This document shows, piece by piece, positions 42,454 to 54,949 of a stretch of DNA of 64,000 nucleotides (the stretch's first letter is position 1; every line of letters begins with the position of its first letter). The notes under the pieces were generated by a model, which worked only from the letters and a program-made list of their open reading frames with translations, ran no database searches and had not been told where the DNA came from. A program made the translations under genes and the position numbers. Origin of the DNA: Haemonchus contortus (Eukaryota > Nematoda > Chromadorea > Rhabditida > Trichostrongylidae); assembly GCA_000469685.2 (NCBI GenBank), contig LS997567.1, positions 29,391,023 through 29,455,022 of the forward strand. Direction: 5' to 3'.

Positions 42454-45200
42454 TTACAAAACAAGAAGGTCTAGCTTCCTCAATTTCTTCTTTAACGCAT
42501 TGGTATTTCGCGCCCTTTGCAGGTCTAGTGGTAATAGTTGAAGCCATCTTGTTCCACGGAAGAAAAGCGAATGAAATACACGGGCCCTATGATTACTGTT
42601 CAATTTAGGGCATTGTAGTGATAACGAAGTGGTAGGACCTCCGCTTGGTCTGATTACCCAGTACCTACTCGGCCGCAGCTTGAGTTCACCTCTCAGCATT
42701 TTAAAACAGAATACTATATCGTTGAGTACTCTTCTGTACAATAATGTTTTAAGATTGAAACGGTGCAGGCGGTCATTATAGGTCGGTGAAGATCGCATGT
42801 ATGTTAGGTCAAGAAAACATTTATACATTAATATTCTCGTGAAAGTTTGCTGAACTTTCTCAATTTTTGCCTGAAGATTCTTGGCATGAGGGTTCCATAT
42901 CTGTGAACCATATTCGAGTATGGGAACAACATATGTTTTATAGAGCCTTATCAGAGTGTTGCGAAGGCTTTTCGAACGATAACATCGATGTGATGCGAAA
43001 AGTCCAAGTTGGGATTGATAAGAAACCCAAGGTTACGAACTTCATATGAAGTATTTAATGAAATGTTGTTGACTATGTATGGTTCGATTATGGCTTTACC
43101 TAAATGAAGTACAGATGTTTTCGAGATGTTTACAGGTATTCCCCAAGCAGTAGCCCAATCCATCATGTTATGAATAGATTGGGTCAAAGCTTGATGTGTT
43201 TGACTGTGATTATCCTTGTTGTAAACACCATATATTTTAATATCATCGTCATACATTTTTACTTTGACCGAAGGGTGAGTGTAGAGATATGAAGGTGAGT
43301 CGTATGTGCACGCTACAATTAACAAAGGAGACATTACACCGCCTTGAGGGATTACGCTGGAGCAAGGAAACCTTTGTGAAAAGCTGTAACCCACCCTGAC
43401 GCACATATGCCTATCTTCCAAGTAAGACTGAATCCAGCTAAGAATATTGCATTCAATTCCTAACTGTTGAAGTTTGAGAAGTAGCTTTTCATGACTCACT
43501 TTATCGAAAGCCTTTGTCAAATCGAAGTAGATAATATCTACACCCTTCCCTTTGTTCATAGCAAAGTTCCAATCAAATATGCAGTCTGCCATAAGTGTAA
43601 CTGTGAAAGCACTGCTGATGAAACCGTGTTGTTTAATAGGTATAAGGTTGTTTTTCATTAAATGCGATACAATTTTATCACGTAATATTTTTTCCAGGAC
43701 TTTAGCAGGTGGTGCGGTAATACTTATTGGTCGAGAAGAAGAGACTAGTTTTGGTTTAGCTATTTTGGGTATAGCTGTAATGACAGATTCCTTCCAGCAG
43801 GACGGGATCTCACTATACATCAGCGATGCGTTAAGTATCATACAGATGGGTTCACTCAGCGAAGTGGCGCAGTTCTTGTAAACAATTTGAGGAATACCGT
43901 CAAAAGGTACCGAAGTAGGGCAGTTCAATACTCTATGCACTTCTTGGGAAGTTATCACACACTGATTGATAGAATTAGATAGATAGAGCACGCACAACGC
44001 ATAGGAGCTACTGCAGTGTTGGCATCTGATCTTGGGGCAAAAACAGAAGAAAAGAACTGCGCAAGGGCTTCTGCTTCTGCTCAAAAACGTTCTGCCATTT
44101 TCATCTCGAAGCAAAGGTATGTATGAGCGTGCTTTACTTTTATATTGATCAAGGCAAAAATAGCTTTCTTTTGAGAGTTATCAGTGGCTCGCTTTTCTTT
44201 ATAGGCTAAAAACCTCCTCAGATGTCCTCAGATGATGAACAAGCTCCTGACAAACTTTTTTGCGCTGAAAATTCAGTAGCGGATAATTTTGCAACATATC
44301 ATAGAGCCGAGATTTTTGAGCTAATATATTGTTGATATGTTTTGGATACCGTATTGCTGGAACCGTCATGGAATTATTATAAAAGGTACATATTCAGCTA
44401 AACCTGTATAGACAATGCGACAAACCCTTTTGTAACTGTCATCAACAGAATTGTAGTCATCAAAAGCACCCCACCAATCAATAGAAAAAAAATAATTTGC
44501 GCAGAATAATCTGCTTTGAGAAAATTCGGTAGCGGTAGTAGGCCTGGTGAAGGTGAAGAAATAAGGACTTCGAATGCTATCACACTGTGGTCGGACGCTG
44601 CAAAAGGCGGAATCACCGTGACGTTCTTAACAATAGGAGCATTTCATAATATTATGTTCAAAGTAGACTTTCCACGTGTGGGCATTTTTACATGTTGAGC
44701 TAAGCCACAGCATTTAAAGAATTCCAGAAACCCATTAGCGGCGGAATTCTTAGCTCTGCCTCTTTTCCAATAAATGTCAGTGTTAAGGTCTCCCAAAACA
44801 ATTAAGTGTTTTGTGAAACTACAAAGATCAAACAATGCATCAATAAGTTTACTATCATCTTCTGTAGAGCAGTTAGGTGGTCGATAAATCAGTAATACCC
44901 TAAACATCGCACTGGAAGACATTAAAACCATCAAGGCAGAAGAGTTCAGAGTTGAGAAGGCTCGGGGTGGTAACACTGGCAAGGATGAAAAATTTCTTGT
45001 TATACAGCAGACTCCCCCTCCTTTTTTATCTTTACGACCAAGACGAAAAATGATGTAGGGGTACTTCCTAAGGAGTTTAGAACTAGATATTTTCGATGAT
45101 AGCTATGTCTCAGTGACAAATACAAGGTCTGGACTATGCGTGTCTAAGAAGAATTGTAAATGGTGCATCTTGTTACCCAAACTCCTTGCATTAAAAAGAA
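42454..45200 (-). pseudogene. CR1-like ORF2: endonuclease and reverse transcriptase, degenerate
   Basis: Endonuclease motifs: LVFVTET near 45120, LIVLGDLNTD near 44810 and ASDHSVIAFE near 44590. Reverse transcriptase: SSRPISITAPPAKVLEKILRD, IYFDLTKAFDKV, SSVIPQGGVMSPLL and MYDDDIKIYG, where the usual YADD is changed to YDDD. The connection region at 42828-42454 ends with ALKKKLRKLDLLVL. Breaks lie near 44650, 44400, 44115 and 42950. The protein would nick DNA and reverse-transcribe the LINE. Confidence 0.8.
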
Positions 45201-45233
45201 AACATTTCATACCTAGGAGTGGACCGCGACAAC

Positions 45234-45895
45234 TCAGGCGTTTCCCGCTCCCCGTATTTTGGGGAGCTCGTCGACATGTCTGATTTCGCTACGGTAAACC
45301 ACCCAAATGCGTTTGCTTAATTGTTTGTTTCGAGCCCTGCATTCCTCTATCAACTCGAACTCATGCTTGCGCTCTGCTGCAGTCATACTTTTACGTATGT
45401 ATACATTTGAAAAACCCGCAGAGCGCAAGCAGTGACTATTAGTGAGGACAGTTATCCAATGACTTCTAGATGGCAGTACAATCTTTACCAACCGTGGTCG
45501 TGCATCATTAGGTTTCCCCATACGGTATACTTCCACTCTTAAACGCACTCAACTCTTAAACAATCCAAAATTTCAGTTACACCGTTCTCAACCTCTTGCT
45601 GTTTAACAGAAGGAGGCTTGCTCGGGTTTGACTCTGAAATACCGAATAAAACCAAACTCCGCTCCCTCTTCTCTGCTTCAACTGCTTCCGTTATAGCTTG
45701 AGGCAGCTTGGTTACCATCGCATTAATATACTTGGCCATAATCGGATCCTTGAGCTGTTCATTTCTTTCCATCATAGCAATGAGTATCCCCACCATAGTC
45801 ATACTTGCAACCTCTGGATCGGAAGGACAATTGGCTGGTACACTTTTCACATTAACTGCTTGGCGTGAACGTGATTTAATCTGTGACATGATCAA
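45234..45895 (-). pseudogene. CR1-like ORF1 (RRM-type RNA-binding), frameshifted
   Basis: Starts M at 45895. The N-terminus is SR-rich, followed by a helix and SLVLFGISESN; the second part (45548-45234) in another frame gives VEVYRMGKPN, RPRLVKIVLPS and KHEFELIEECRARN. This is the pattern of the RNA-binding ORF1 protein of CR1/L1-like LINEs. The two halves overlap at 45539-45548, so one small frameshift splits it. Confidence 0.7.
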
Positions 45896-46011
45896 ATTCC
45901 TCTGAGGATCAAGATATCAGTTGTTGACTTAGCTCTCTTCCCGAAACTCCGCACAGCGTGGTCCAGACAAATAAATCTAGGCGAAATCCTACTATACATA
46001 TATAACGCGCT

Positions 46012-46208
<197 letters not shown>

Positions 46209-46209
<1 letters not shown>

Positions 46210-46860
46210 CCGGAAATTCATAATTCCGGTGCCCGTTGACCTAGAGAGTTTAAATTCGGTAGGAGTACAGGCGGCAGGATAGGAACACTAATGGTGGGTG
46301 GCGGGGCCGGACTCCGCTTACAGGGGGCGGGGTTTGTACGAAATAAATGTTTGAGCGGAAAGTCATAACTTCTGTTCCCGTGAGCCTGAAGCGCTCAAAC
46401 TTGGTAGGAGTACAGGCGGCAGCATGGGAACACTAATAGTGGGTGGCGGGGCCAAATTCAACCCACAGGGGGCGGGGTTTGTGCGGAAAATCATAACTGC
46501 AGTCCCCGTAAACCTAGAGCGTCCAAATTTGGTAGGAGTACCCAAGATAGGATGGGAACATTTATGGTGGGTGGCAGGACCGGACTCCGCCCACAATGGG
46601 CGAGGTTTGGGCAAAAATTCATAGCTCCTGTCCCTGTGGACCTAGAAGGTTCAAATTTGGCATGAGCACAGGCGGCAGGATGGGAACATTCATGGTGGGT
46701 GGCAGGACCGGGCTCCGCCCAAAAGGGGCGGAGTTTGTGTGAAAAACTTAAACTTGGACCTAAAGCGTTCAAATTTGGTAGGAGTACAGGAGGCAATATA
46801 GGAACACTGACGATAGGTTGCGAGACTAAATTCCGCCCCAAAGGGCTGGGCGTGAATAAA
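46209..46860. repeat. GC-rich minisatellite (type 1), five units
   Basis: Each unit has AAATTYGGTAGGAGTACAGG, GGGAACACT, GGTGGCRGG and CCGCCCACAGGGGGCGGGG cores, with periods of roughly 115-140 bases. Belongs to the 45987 Helitron. Confidence 0.85.
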
Positions 46861-47206
46861 TACTGTTAGTTCGGACCCAGACCGTTGAAACTTGAAGGCA
46901 CCAGGAATTGGTTGGGAACACTGACGACAGCTAACATAGTAGACCCAGCCGCGATGAAGTCTCCGAATGCTTTTTTCTCTGAATAATCGCCTTTGTGATA
47001 TTATGCGATGTTCTATTCGTACACAGCGAAGATGGCTTACAGAAAAAATCGCTCCTAATTCGGATTAATACTGAGGGTGTAGAGCTTTGAAAGGGAAAGG
47101 AGAATCCGAAGTGTTATTTACGCATAGCAAATTCCTCACAGGAAGTAGGAGCGCCCGGCGTAGGAAGGAGGGAAGACCGGCGTTAGCCGGGCGGCGGCCC
47201 GACTGG

Positions 47207-47700
47207 TAAGGAAGTATAGGAGAAATAGTCGTCAATCGTCAATGGCCACACAAGCGTCGTCCAGACAAATAACTTTAGGCGAAATAAGGAAGTATAGGAA
47301 GAATGGTCGTCAACCATCATCCGCTCTTGATCAATGAGCGACAGAACAATACCACGCCGTGTATTCTTCAGAAGAATATAGGTAGTAGTATACCGAATAT
47401 ACCAAGATAGACAGAGCAACGATATAGCCGACCGCTCACAGTGACGTCGAGTGTGCGAACTATATCACCAAAGGGAACAAAGTGGCCACTGATCGGTCAG
47501 TTACAAAAGATAGGTGTTGCAAATAGGTATGTCGGCCAACATTCCTACATCGTAAATCCTACCACACGTGATTCCCCCGTGTCTGAAAGGACAAAGCTGT
47601 AAAATAATAATCTGAAAACCTCCTGAACAGAATCGCCGGCTTTGGGCTCAACGCTCTCCCCGCAGTTCAGTCCTGCCGTTTGTATCCCTTCATAATTTGG
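47207..47700. repeat. Host tandem unit (~80 bp) and unassigned flank
   Basis: The stretch TAAGGAAGTATAGG...GTCCAGACAAATAAC...GGCGAAA (47207-47286) begins again at 47287, and its end also lies just left of the Helitron (45961-45986). The remaining sequence up to 47700 has only short unsupported open frames. Confidence 0.6.
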
Positions 47701-48177
47701 ATGTGCTAGCTTCAAGGAGCAATTTTTTTGCAAGCTCCACTTTTAGTGGACGTGTTCAGCCCTGTTGCCTACCTACCATGACACTCTCATCTTACCCTCT
47801 GCATCCCTTCCAAATTTGAACGCGCATTTTTGAACTAGCAATTTTCGTGCATGCTCCGCCCCGAGTGGGACTATGGCCCTGCCACTTACATTCAGGGTTC
47901 TGATCCTGCCGCCTGCCACTCCTAGCAAATTTTACGCTCTTCAAGTGCGCGGAAACTCTAATCATGAAGTACCATTGAAACACCTCTCATCTCACGTCGA
48001 TCTTTTTGTCGATGGAGCCTAACTCAGATCATGTGTTCCCAAGTAGCTCCGCACATTCCCCACTTGTTTCGACCTGGCTAATCTATTCCACTTCTATTTT
48101 GGGAAGGCACCATACAAGATGAACATAAATGGACAAACAGACCAACAGACAAACTGATTTTGTGATTTATACATGTA
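47700..48177 (-). mobile_element. Decayed Helitron-type sequence abutting the 48178 copy
   Basis: Inverted type 1 minisatellite at 47700-47960, then CAACAGACAAACTG (microsatellite-like) and GTGATTTATACATGTA at the right edge, the complement of a family 5' terminus. Its end touches the 3' end of the next Helitron. The left limit is not defined. Confidence 0.45.
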
Positions 48178-49367
48178 CCAGTCGGATCGCCCACCTAACG
48201 CCAGGTTCTCCTCCTTCTTGTGTCAAACACCCTATCCCGAGAAATCTTGAACTAGAGAATTTTTCCCCTTTTTCAAAGTTTATAGTTTTGAAGTTTTTCC
48301 CCGCTGTTTAGCTGAGTGAGAGTATGATGCTGAAACAGAGCTCAAAATCCTCCTTTGACACAACAGAAATCGAAAGCTTCTCTCCTTCTTTGATAATGTA
48401 GTAGAAAGTCTAACTCTCCCCTCTCTTTTGAAACAAATGGCACTTCCCTACACGCGAAATTTGATACAGGGCAGTGCAAAAGGTATTCAGTCAAAGTCGG
48501 TGCTTAAGCCTTTGATTGAAAGTCTCGAACTTTTGCTCTCTCTCAGAAATCAATATGCGTCAAAAAACCAACTGTTAGACAATCAAAGATGATGCTGTGG
48601 AGATGTTCTGAGTGATGATAGCACCGCTATCAGATATTCTTCATCAATGGACCCTTTTCTTTACGGAGATATCATTAGTTAAGGATTCCAGATTACAGGC
48701 GCCCTATTGAGATTTGTCGCAAATGACATCGAGCAAAGAGTATCCTTCATTGAATCACAAACCTTGCCGGGTAGCGGTCGTAATCTAATAGTAAGAAATG
48801 AACAAAGTTCTAATCTGCTTACCGTATTGCCCTAATGGGTCCCTATCCCTACCACTCACTTTGGTCACCCTGCTCTACCATCCCGTCTCATCGAATGAAA
48901 CCTACTGAACGGTCAAAGATACATCGAAGATACCGAAGACGTTAGGATTTTGATCGGTAGCTGGCCTCTCTTAGGTCCCTTACCTTCTCTTATCAGTTAT
49001 GATCCGTTCTTGTCTCCGAGGGCCTACGATGCCGTCACATCCTACATCACTTACTAACATGCTGAGATCCCGTTGTTAGTACGGAAAGTGTAATCCTACC
49101 AAACTTCAACGCTCTGGGTCCACGTAAACAGGAGTCATGAAATTGCGGCTCAAAATTTCTATCGCGCACGCCCCGCCCTCTGTGCATAGAGTCCGGTCCT
49201 GCCGCTCACCATAAGTATTCCCATCCTGCTCCCCGTACTCCTACCAAGTTTGAACGCCCTAGGTCCACGGGACCGGAGTTATGAATTTCTGGTCAGACAC
49301 ATACACCGACACACACAAGCACACCGACACACCAACAGACACACTTAGCGAATTATATATAGTAGGA
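48178..49367 (-). mobile_element. Non-autonomous Helitron, 1.19 kb, minus strand
   Basis: The minus-strand 5' terminus TCCTACTATATATAATTCGC begins at 49367 (host A at 49368), and the 3' terminus ...GGGCGATCCGACTGG ends at 48178 with host T at 48177. Next to the 5' end are TGTGTCTGTTGGTGTGTCGG repeats, then inverted type 1 minisatellite (49090-49270). The middle, 48400-49060, differs from the other copies and holds nothing recognisable. Confidence 0.75.
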
Positions 49368-49368
49368 T

Positions 49369-51099
49369 AATAACCGTTGGATACTGTCCAGAGACTTCTT
49401 CTATAAACGCTATCCACTTTTTTCCGTGTTCTCAAACAGTTAAGAAAAGAGCCTTGAATTCTCGACCTTAGCCCCGCCCACCACAGTGCAAACCCTCCTA
49501 CTTTGGGCATTTGACACATTTCTTCAGTGCCGTGTCACCACTTTTCCCACGCTCCGGAACAATTCTGAGCAGCCAGTGACTTCCGGCTGTAGTCCTACCA
49601 GGCATGTTGCAAAGCACTCCCGCTTCAGAAATTCGAACAAGTTCCTATAGCTTCCAATCACTTTTTTCTCGAGTTGTGAAAGTTTTTTGGACGGAAATAT
49701 GATTTTTTTACTTTAGCTCGCCATTCCAGTGCTATTCTCGCTCACTTTTGGGATTCGACCACATTTCCCTAACCTCTGGTCACTTTTTCCCGCGTTGTAG
49801 AACAATATGGTGAGAGTTATGAATTTCTGATGTCAGCGCAGCCCATCCCAGCGCAAACGCTACCCGTTTTTGAGCAAGGTTACGAATTTTGATTTTGACT
49901 CCGCCCAACCCATTGGTGAGCTCTGCCCACTCCAGGGATTGGACGGAATTTCTTCAATAGCCTCTGATCACTTTTCTCTGCGTTCTAGAACACTTCTGAA
50001 AATTTTTGATCGTAGCCCCACCTACCTCAGAACAAACCCCGTCCAATCTGCGGACCCGATAACATTTCCTCGGTAGCCTCCGCCCACCTTTTTTCCGCTC
50101 TCTAGAACATTTCTGAACAGGGTTGCGAATCTTTGGTAGCAGTCCCACCCACTTCAGTGCAGAGCCCTTCCACTTTGGAGGTTTAGCGATATTTCTTCGA
50201 TAGCCTCTGTGCAGCTTTTTCCACACTCTAGAACGTTCTTAACAAAAAGATACATTATTTTAAAAAGTACCTTTCATTCGAATGCACGCCCCTCCCTTCG
50301 TGGGTGAAGCTTCTCTAGGATTATGCATGTCCAGCACATATCAGGCCTTAGTTGTTCCGTGTTGAATACTGCTTTGCCGTACAGGTTTGTTATGGCTGAA
50401 CCGCTTCATTGGTCAACGTTTCGACTGAATCATCGTCTTCAAGACCCGGGAATAGTTCTAACCTCCTGATCTGTGACTTGCCCGACCAAGCGCCCAAATG
50501 CGCTAGGCTAGTTGCAACAGCTCCCGGAAATTAAAATATTGAAAATTCCCCAGCAAATAAAACAACCTTGTGCGGTTTCACCAACGTTACGTCCCACTCT
50601 ATGTGAACAACGAGGGATCAATGAGACACCATTGATGATCGTAAGATAAGAATTATGCGAATGATCTCAAAGTTCACAAAAGGGAGTGAACGGCAAGTGT
50701 TCACTTGTTATGGCCAAGCACTCATTTCGGTTGTTCAGGCTTGATTTTTCGTGCGAGTATGTAACGCTTCCAGTATCCTTCTGGCACCGATCTCATTCTC
50801 GTAGGCTAGGATTTTACATTCGATGTCCAAATCATCCTTGATATCCTTCTAGTTGGTGCCTCCCGAGTGGTGTTAGTAGACTTCGACGCCTTCCTCCTGC
50901 TAGATATTCTTTGACGCGTATGATAAGCATCCTTCCTTTCATATCGGACAAAATTAGCGCACATCACCCATCCTAAACTTGGATCATCTCTCCAGGCGCT
51001 TCTTCAGGTGATACTGAATTCGGTGATAGACAAACAGACAAACAAACGGACAGAGAAACAAATAAACACACCAAACTTGTGGTTTATATATAGTAAGGA
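49369..51099 (-). mobile_element. Helitron-like block with type 2 minisatellite
   Basis: The minus-strand 5' terminus TCCTTACTATATATAAACC begins at 51099 (host A at 51100). A GTTTGTCTGTTTGTC-type tract follows, then sequence shared with 20085-20200, and an array of type 2 minisatellite units at 49380-50260 (GCCCCGCCCACC..., AACATTTCTGAAC...). The 3' terminus is not visible; the block may be truncated by the 49367 copy. Confidence 0.5.
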
Positions 51100-51100
51100 T

Positions 51101-52040
51101 GATGTTGGTGAAACCTATTTTGGTTCCTTTGGTTGCGGTAAACGGTGATTTCTGGGAGCTGAAAGATTAAGCCTCTATTTTGCATCGCGCTATAGTGGAT
51201 TTTCAACATGCCGATCAAGATTGATTCGAGCGGTGCCATCATGGTCGAAGTTTACTGTAATCTTACTTTTGTTTGTTGTACGTGTTACAATTACAGTTAT
51301 AGGAATCGAAATAGGTGAATAATTTGAAACTGATACTCAGGAATAAATCAGTCTACATAATCTGTTCTTATCGCTCTTAAATTTGCGTTCCCCTTCGAAG
51401 CTGGAACCTATTCAAACCTCCTAGAAAATCAAACCTCCTAGAAAAGTTTTGAACGAAAGTGGAGCACTCCCAGCCTAATCTAGAACATTTTCCAAGTCAC
51501 CTCCGAGTTAAAACAAGTTTTTCCCCGGAGTCAAAACTATTTTTTCGTGATAGAAGCTTTTGAAAGTTGTCGACACCGTTAAAAGAAACTCAACAGCTTG
51601 AGCAGGGTTCTTCAAACGAGTTCGGGGCCATAACCTATAATCGGGCTTCAACATGTATGTCACGATGAGTTTGTTTCTACAGCTTCCTGTGAAAGGGGGA
51701 AGCTTCGGACACAGACGTTGATATGCTATCAAGTGGAAATGTATTTGTTATAGTTGAAGGGAGGGGTGCGCTTTTTTCAACTCTGAGAGCACCCAGACGG
51801 GCAGAAGAAGTATCATACAACATTGAGCCCCAGAGGAGGGATGGCCGATTTTACGAGTCCATAATGGTGCCAATAAAATATGGTTTCTCTTAGCTAAGCT
51901 TGGGAGGGTAGGAACATCCTGGTGAATGAGTCAGTTGAACGTCCAATTGATCTTAATTGATCTCAGCTTTTTGCACGAGGAAATCTCACTCTCTAGGTGC
52001 TCTTCTCCTACTAACAATAAGGCTCGGGTAAATACAATAC
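51101..52040. other. Unassigned sequence
   Basis: A minus-strand frame at 51508-51732 (74 codons, with KPDYRLWPRTRLKNPAQ) has protein-like composition, but I cannot name it. The rest has no supported exon. Confidence 0.4.
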
Positions 52041-52050
52041 TCTTCTGGCT

Positions 52051-52640
52051 ATGAAGATTCAGTAAGGTCGGCTCTGCAACGTGATTTCATACTTTTCATG
52101 GAATGGTTGATGAGTTCCTTCAGTAGAACATTCCATTCCTCTATCAGCGCATTTGTCAATTGCTGAGCATTCCGCAAGTGCTCGATGTGATGAAGGTCGC
52201 GGAAAAGGGCAGGCCGCTCCATTTGCCGGATATTCGCTCGTTCCGATAGCTTCTCTACCTGTACTATTCCAAGCGGTCGCGCATTGTCATCCGTTAAAAC
52301 GAATTCAAAGCAGGTTGCAGTCTTGAAAGACGCATATGGGAGAGAGTGCCTCGTTACAGTGACGCTGACTGGTGGGGAACGACCATACCGACAATAACAG
52401 TGTTCCCACCTCTCGTCGCATGAGGGTGCGTCTGGAATCGCTGCTTAGGCTACATCTGCTCTCATTCAAGTTGTGCATCGGCTTTATTTCTCATCAGTTC
52501 ATTCGGCGTAGTCCTGGCGCCACCGTAAAAGGTCTCGCCGATGCGCGATAGTCAAAGGAGCACAACGTTGCGGTCGTCGGGCGGAGAGACCGTGACTGCA
52601 GTCTTTGTGCCACTGTAGCGGTTTAGATGGTTACTTTGAA
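52051..52640 (-). pseudogene. Tc1-family transposase remnant (catalytic half)
   Basis: Read leftward from about 52640. After degenerate sequence with SSDSRRTLMRRE, an uninterrupted run of about 130 codons (52447 to the stop at 52051) shows FVLTDDNARPLG (second catalytic Asp, DNARPH box), ERPALFRDLHHIEHL (the SPDLNPIEHLW box, with the third acidic residue region altered) and ALIEEWNVLL then MKSMKSRCRA (typical C-terminus). No long Met-initiated frame covers it, so it is easily missed. Terminal repeats were not located. The enzyme would cut and paste DNA at TA. Confidence 0.75.
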
Positions 52641-52649
52641 GTCCTGTTA

Positions 52650-53457
52650 AGTGTCATCGCAGTCACAGAAGCTGATTGACATGGATTCGCACTCGCTGAC
52701 TGCACAATGTAGCGGTCTTTCCAAGATGTAGTTAATCCTCTTCTTCGAGAAACAGTACAGGAGCTTCGCAACGTTACCCATGCACGTGAAACATGCCGTG
52801 AGCAATAACGAGCTCTTGAACTACACTCGTCATGGTTCGACCTTATTCAATTTTCTTGATGATTCTTCCTTGTTGCAGTCATCCAGATGGTGTCGCGGGA
52901 CAGGTTATAATGAAAGATATCACCACAAAGTTTCGGGGTTACTCTTTAGGAAGAGAAAAAGATTCTTCTCATATCCATCAACCAGTGCGAGTCGTCATAT
53001 TTTGCTCCTTGTTGGAACCGTCTCACCAACGTAAACTCATCTTTCTGTTCATAATCTTGATTCACATGAAGATGAGTTTACTAGACGTTGTAAAGGCTAG
53101 CAATATGCTCCCACATTTCATAAATTAGCACTGAGACTAGCTAGACTACCAATATGCTTCCACACTTAATTTATTTCCACATCTTGCAACATGCTCCCAC
53201 ACTCTGATTTATTTCCACAAAGTCGCAACGTTTTATGTCACTTTATCCAACTTGTCCTTACATTTTGCACACCGGTGTATATATCCATTGGTAACAAATG
53301 GGATGTTTTGCTCGTGAACGCGTGAAGGGGCGTGAGGATTATGTATGCCATTTTCGTTTATGTGGAAGACAGACCATTCGTTCGGAGTTGCATGTCATTG
53401 TCCAACGCCGCTGCATAACCACACAGTTCAAGAGTAAAATCGTTTTTGAGATTTGAC
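52650..53457. other. Unassigned sequence
   Basis: Short overlapping open frames at 52780-53128 and a minus-strand frame 53358-53558; AATTTATTTCCACA-type words are repeated near 53165 and 53210. A 25-base stretch between a good acceptor (TTGTTGCAG, 52880) and a donor is too small to call an exon. Confidence 0.35.
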
Positions 53458-53730
53458 CTATGCCTTCCAAGGGTAGCACAAAATATGCTGCCAGGATGAA
53501 AAACGACTTGCGTAAAGCTTAACAAAGACCCCGAAACCAGCTTGGTCGACATCCACACCCAAAGGCGGACTGATCTCGTACGGGTTGTTGAGAACAGTTT
53601 TGCTTACTATGTATAGCCAACTGTGAGCAATGACACACATTGAAAGCTTGTCCGAACACCCCTCCCACGCCATTTTTGTCTCATTCTCGTCCAACTTCAA
53701 GTTTCCACTTCTACGAGGCCTTTTACTTTC
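53458..53730 (-). CDS. Hypothetical 90-codon exon, minus strand
   Basis: After GGGCTTTTCTAG (acceptor, AG at 53732-53731) ninety codons stay open to a TAG at 53460-53458. The N-terminal part is basic and acidic (ESKRPRRSGN, KLDENETK); the C-terminal part reads NNPYEISPPLGVDV and GFGVFVKLY. The order Asn-Pro, PPxxV, G-x-G-x-F reminded me of the YEATS histone-reader domain, but the alignment is loose. A GTAAGC donor within the frame offers an alternative earlier end. Function unknown. Confidence 0.35.
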   Translation of the reverse strand, partial: ESKRPRRSGNLKLDENETKMAWEGCSDKLSMCVIAHSWLYIVSKTVLNNPYEISPPLGVDVDQAGFGVFVKLYASRFSSWQHILCYPWKA

Positions 53731-54406
53731 CTAGAAAAGCCCACTTCCGTGTTTTCTTCGCTTCCATTATGCATCTTAAGCTGGATACCCTGAAGTTATC
53801 GGGAACTGCTCTTTCAAGGGAGTCGGACGAACCAGGACGTACCCACGATCTTACATGCCTTCTTACCATAGAATATTATGACCACGAATAGCCATACGAG
53901 CTCAATCGCGTCGTTCAAGAGGCGACAACAGCGAGTTGGTATGCATGGGCACAACATTTTTCGGCATACGCACGATGGGACAAGTAGTCGCATCCGCCGC
54001 CAGCGGATTCAACCTCCACCTGCAAAAAACACTACCTCGTTAAAAAGAAGAACGCACGGGTACAGCACAGTGCCGGCAGGCTATAGACGATGGATAATGC
54101 CGATATCGACAAAACGAGAAAACAACAACGAATCCTGGCCTGTGCATCGTACCGATTGCGCTTCTCGTCAGCTCACACCTGCAGGCTGAACCTGACTGAA
54201 TACGTCTTTGTTTATGTTGTTGTTTGTGCATTGTTTCTTTTTTATAGGACAGATGAGTGTTTTTTTTGTACTGAAAATGTACACACTGTTTCGATGACTG
54301 AATAGGCGATACTGAGTGGTGTGGTGATCCAGTTTGATTAGAAAGGTCTCGCTCGAAATGCAGTCTGAATTCAATGTTCAATGTTACAGCTTTTCTTAAC
54401 TTTTAG
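53731..54406. other. Unassigned sequence between two candidate exons
   Basis: Open frames on both strands around 53878-54189 and 54040-54381 have no splice support. It may hold upstream exons of either neighbour. Confidence 0.35.
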
Positions 54407-54763
54407 AAATGGTGGAAGATTAGAGGAATACGATGAACTGTGGCCGGTACGTTGGGCTAGATGCCGCATCTTTTCCAAACCTGAAAATGCCGTTGGATCG
54501 CCTTTCGCTGTGAGTAGCATGGTAATTTATTTTCGAATATGCGATAAACGAGGTAATATTCCGCATGAGCATTAGGCGTTATGTGCCAGTTTCTTCCTCT
54601 CTTCAATCTTCGGTTTCTTCAGGGATCAAATACGAGGAAGGACACCTATGTACAGTGGATAACACTGTTCTTACTTAGCACACTACCGGTGTGTGGAGCG
54701 GTAGGTCATTTAGTAAAAGTCATTCGTATCCTGATAAAAGAGATACGAATAGAATCTGGCTAG
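54407..54763 (+). CDS. Hypothetical two-exon gene 3' end with C-terminal membrane segment
   Basis: Exon 1 (54407-54509) follows CTTAACTTTTAG, reads NGGRLEEYDELWPVRWARC... and ends CTTTCGCT before GTGAGT. The 113-base intron ends CGGTTTCTTCAG. Exon 2 (54623-54763) joins in phase 0: GSNTRKDTYVQW, then a hydrophobic helix ITLFLLSTLPVCGAV, then a basic tail KVIRILIKEIRIESG and TAG. Strong donor and acceptor plus matched phase make this a credible gene end. Upstream exons were not found; an RTE LINE lies 190 bases downstream. Family unknown. Confidence 0.5.
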
Positions 54764-54949
54764 TCCGTTGGAAGTTTGGCTCTTTCAAATCGCTCTTACT
54801 ATCACATATTCGCCTTGCCGCTAAATTTTGAACTAGTCATCATGAGCTTTCATACGAAGCGCACGAGGCTGATCTTAACAGATCGTATGAATAAGGACTA
54901 CTTTCGTTTTATATGAATACAACTTTTTTTCAGAGAAACAGGTTATAAA

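Larger units (their letters stand above)
42244..45900 (-). mobile_element. CR1-like LINE with ORF1 and ORF2, near full length
   Basis: The minus-strand element ends in a (TTTA)n microsatellite at 42244-42288, the usual CR1-type tail. Coding runs leftward: ORF1 (45895-45234), endonuclease (about 45200-44398), reverse transcriptase (44114-42951) and a C-terminal region (42828-42454). Frames are broken several times, so it is inactive. It is followed at its 5' side by a Helitron at 45987. Confidence 0.85.
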
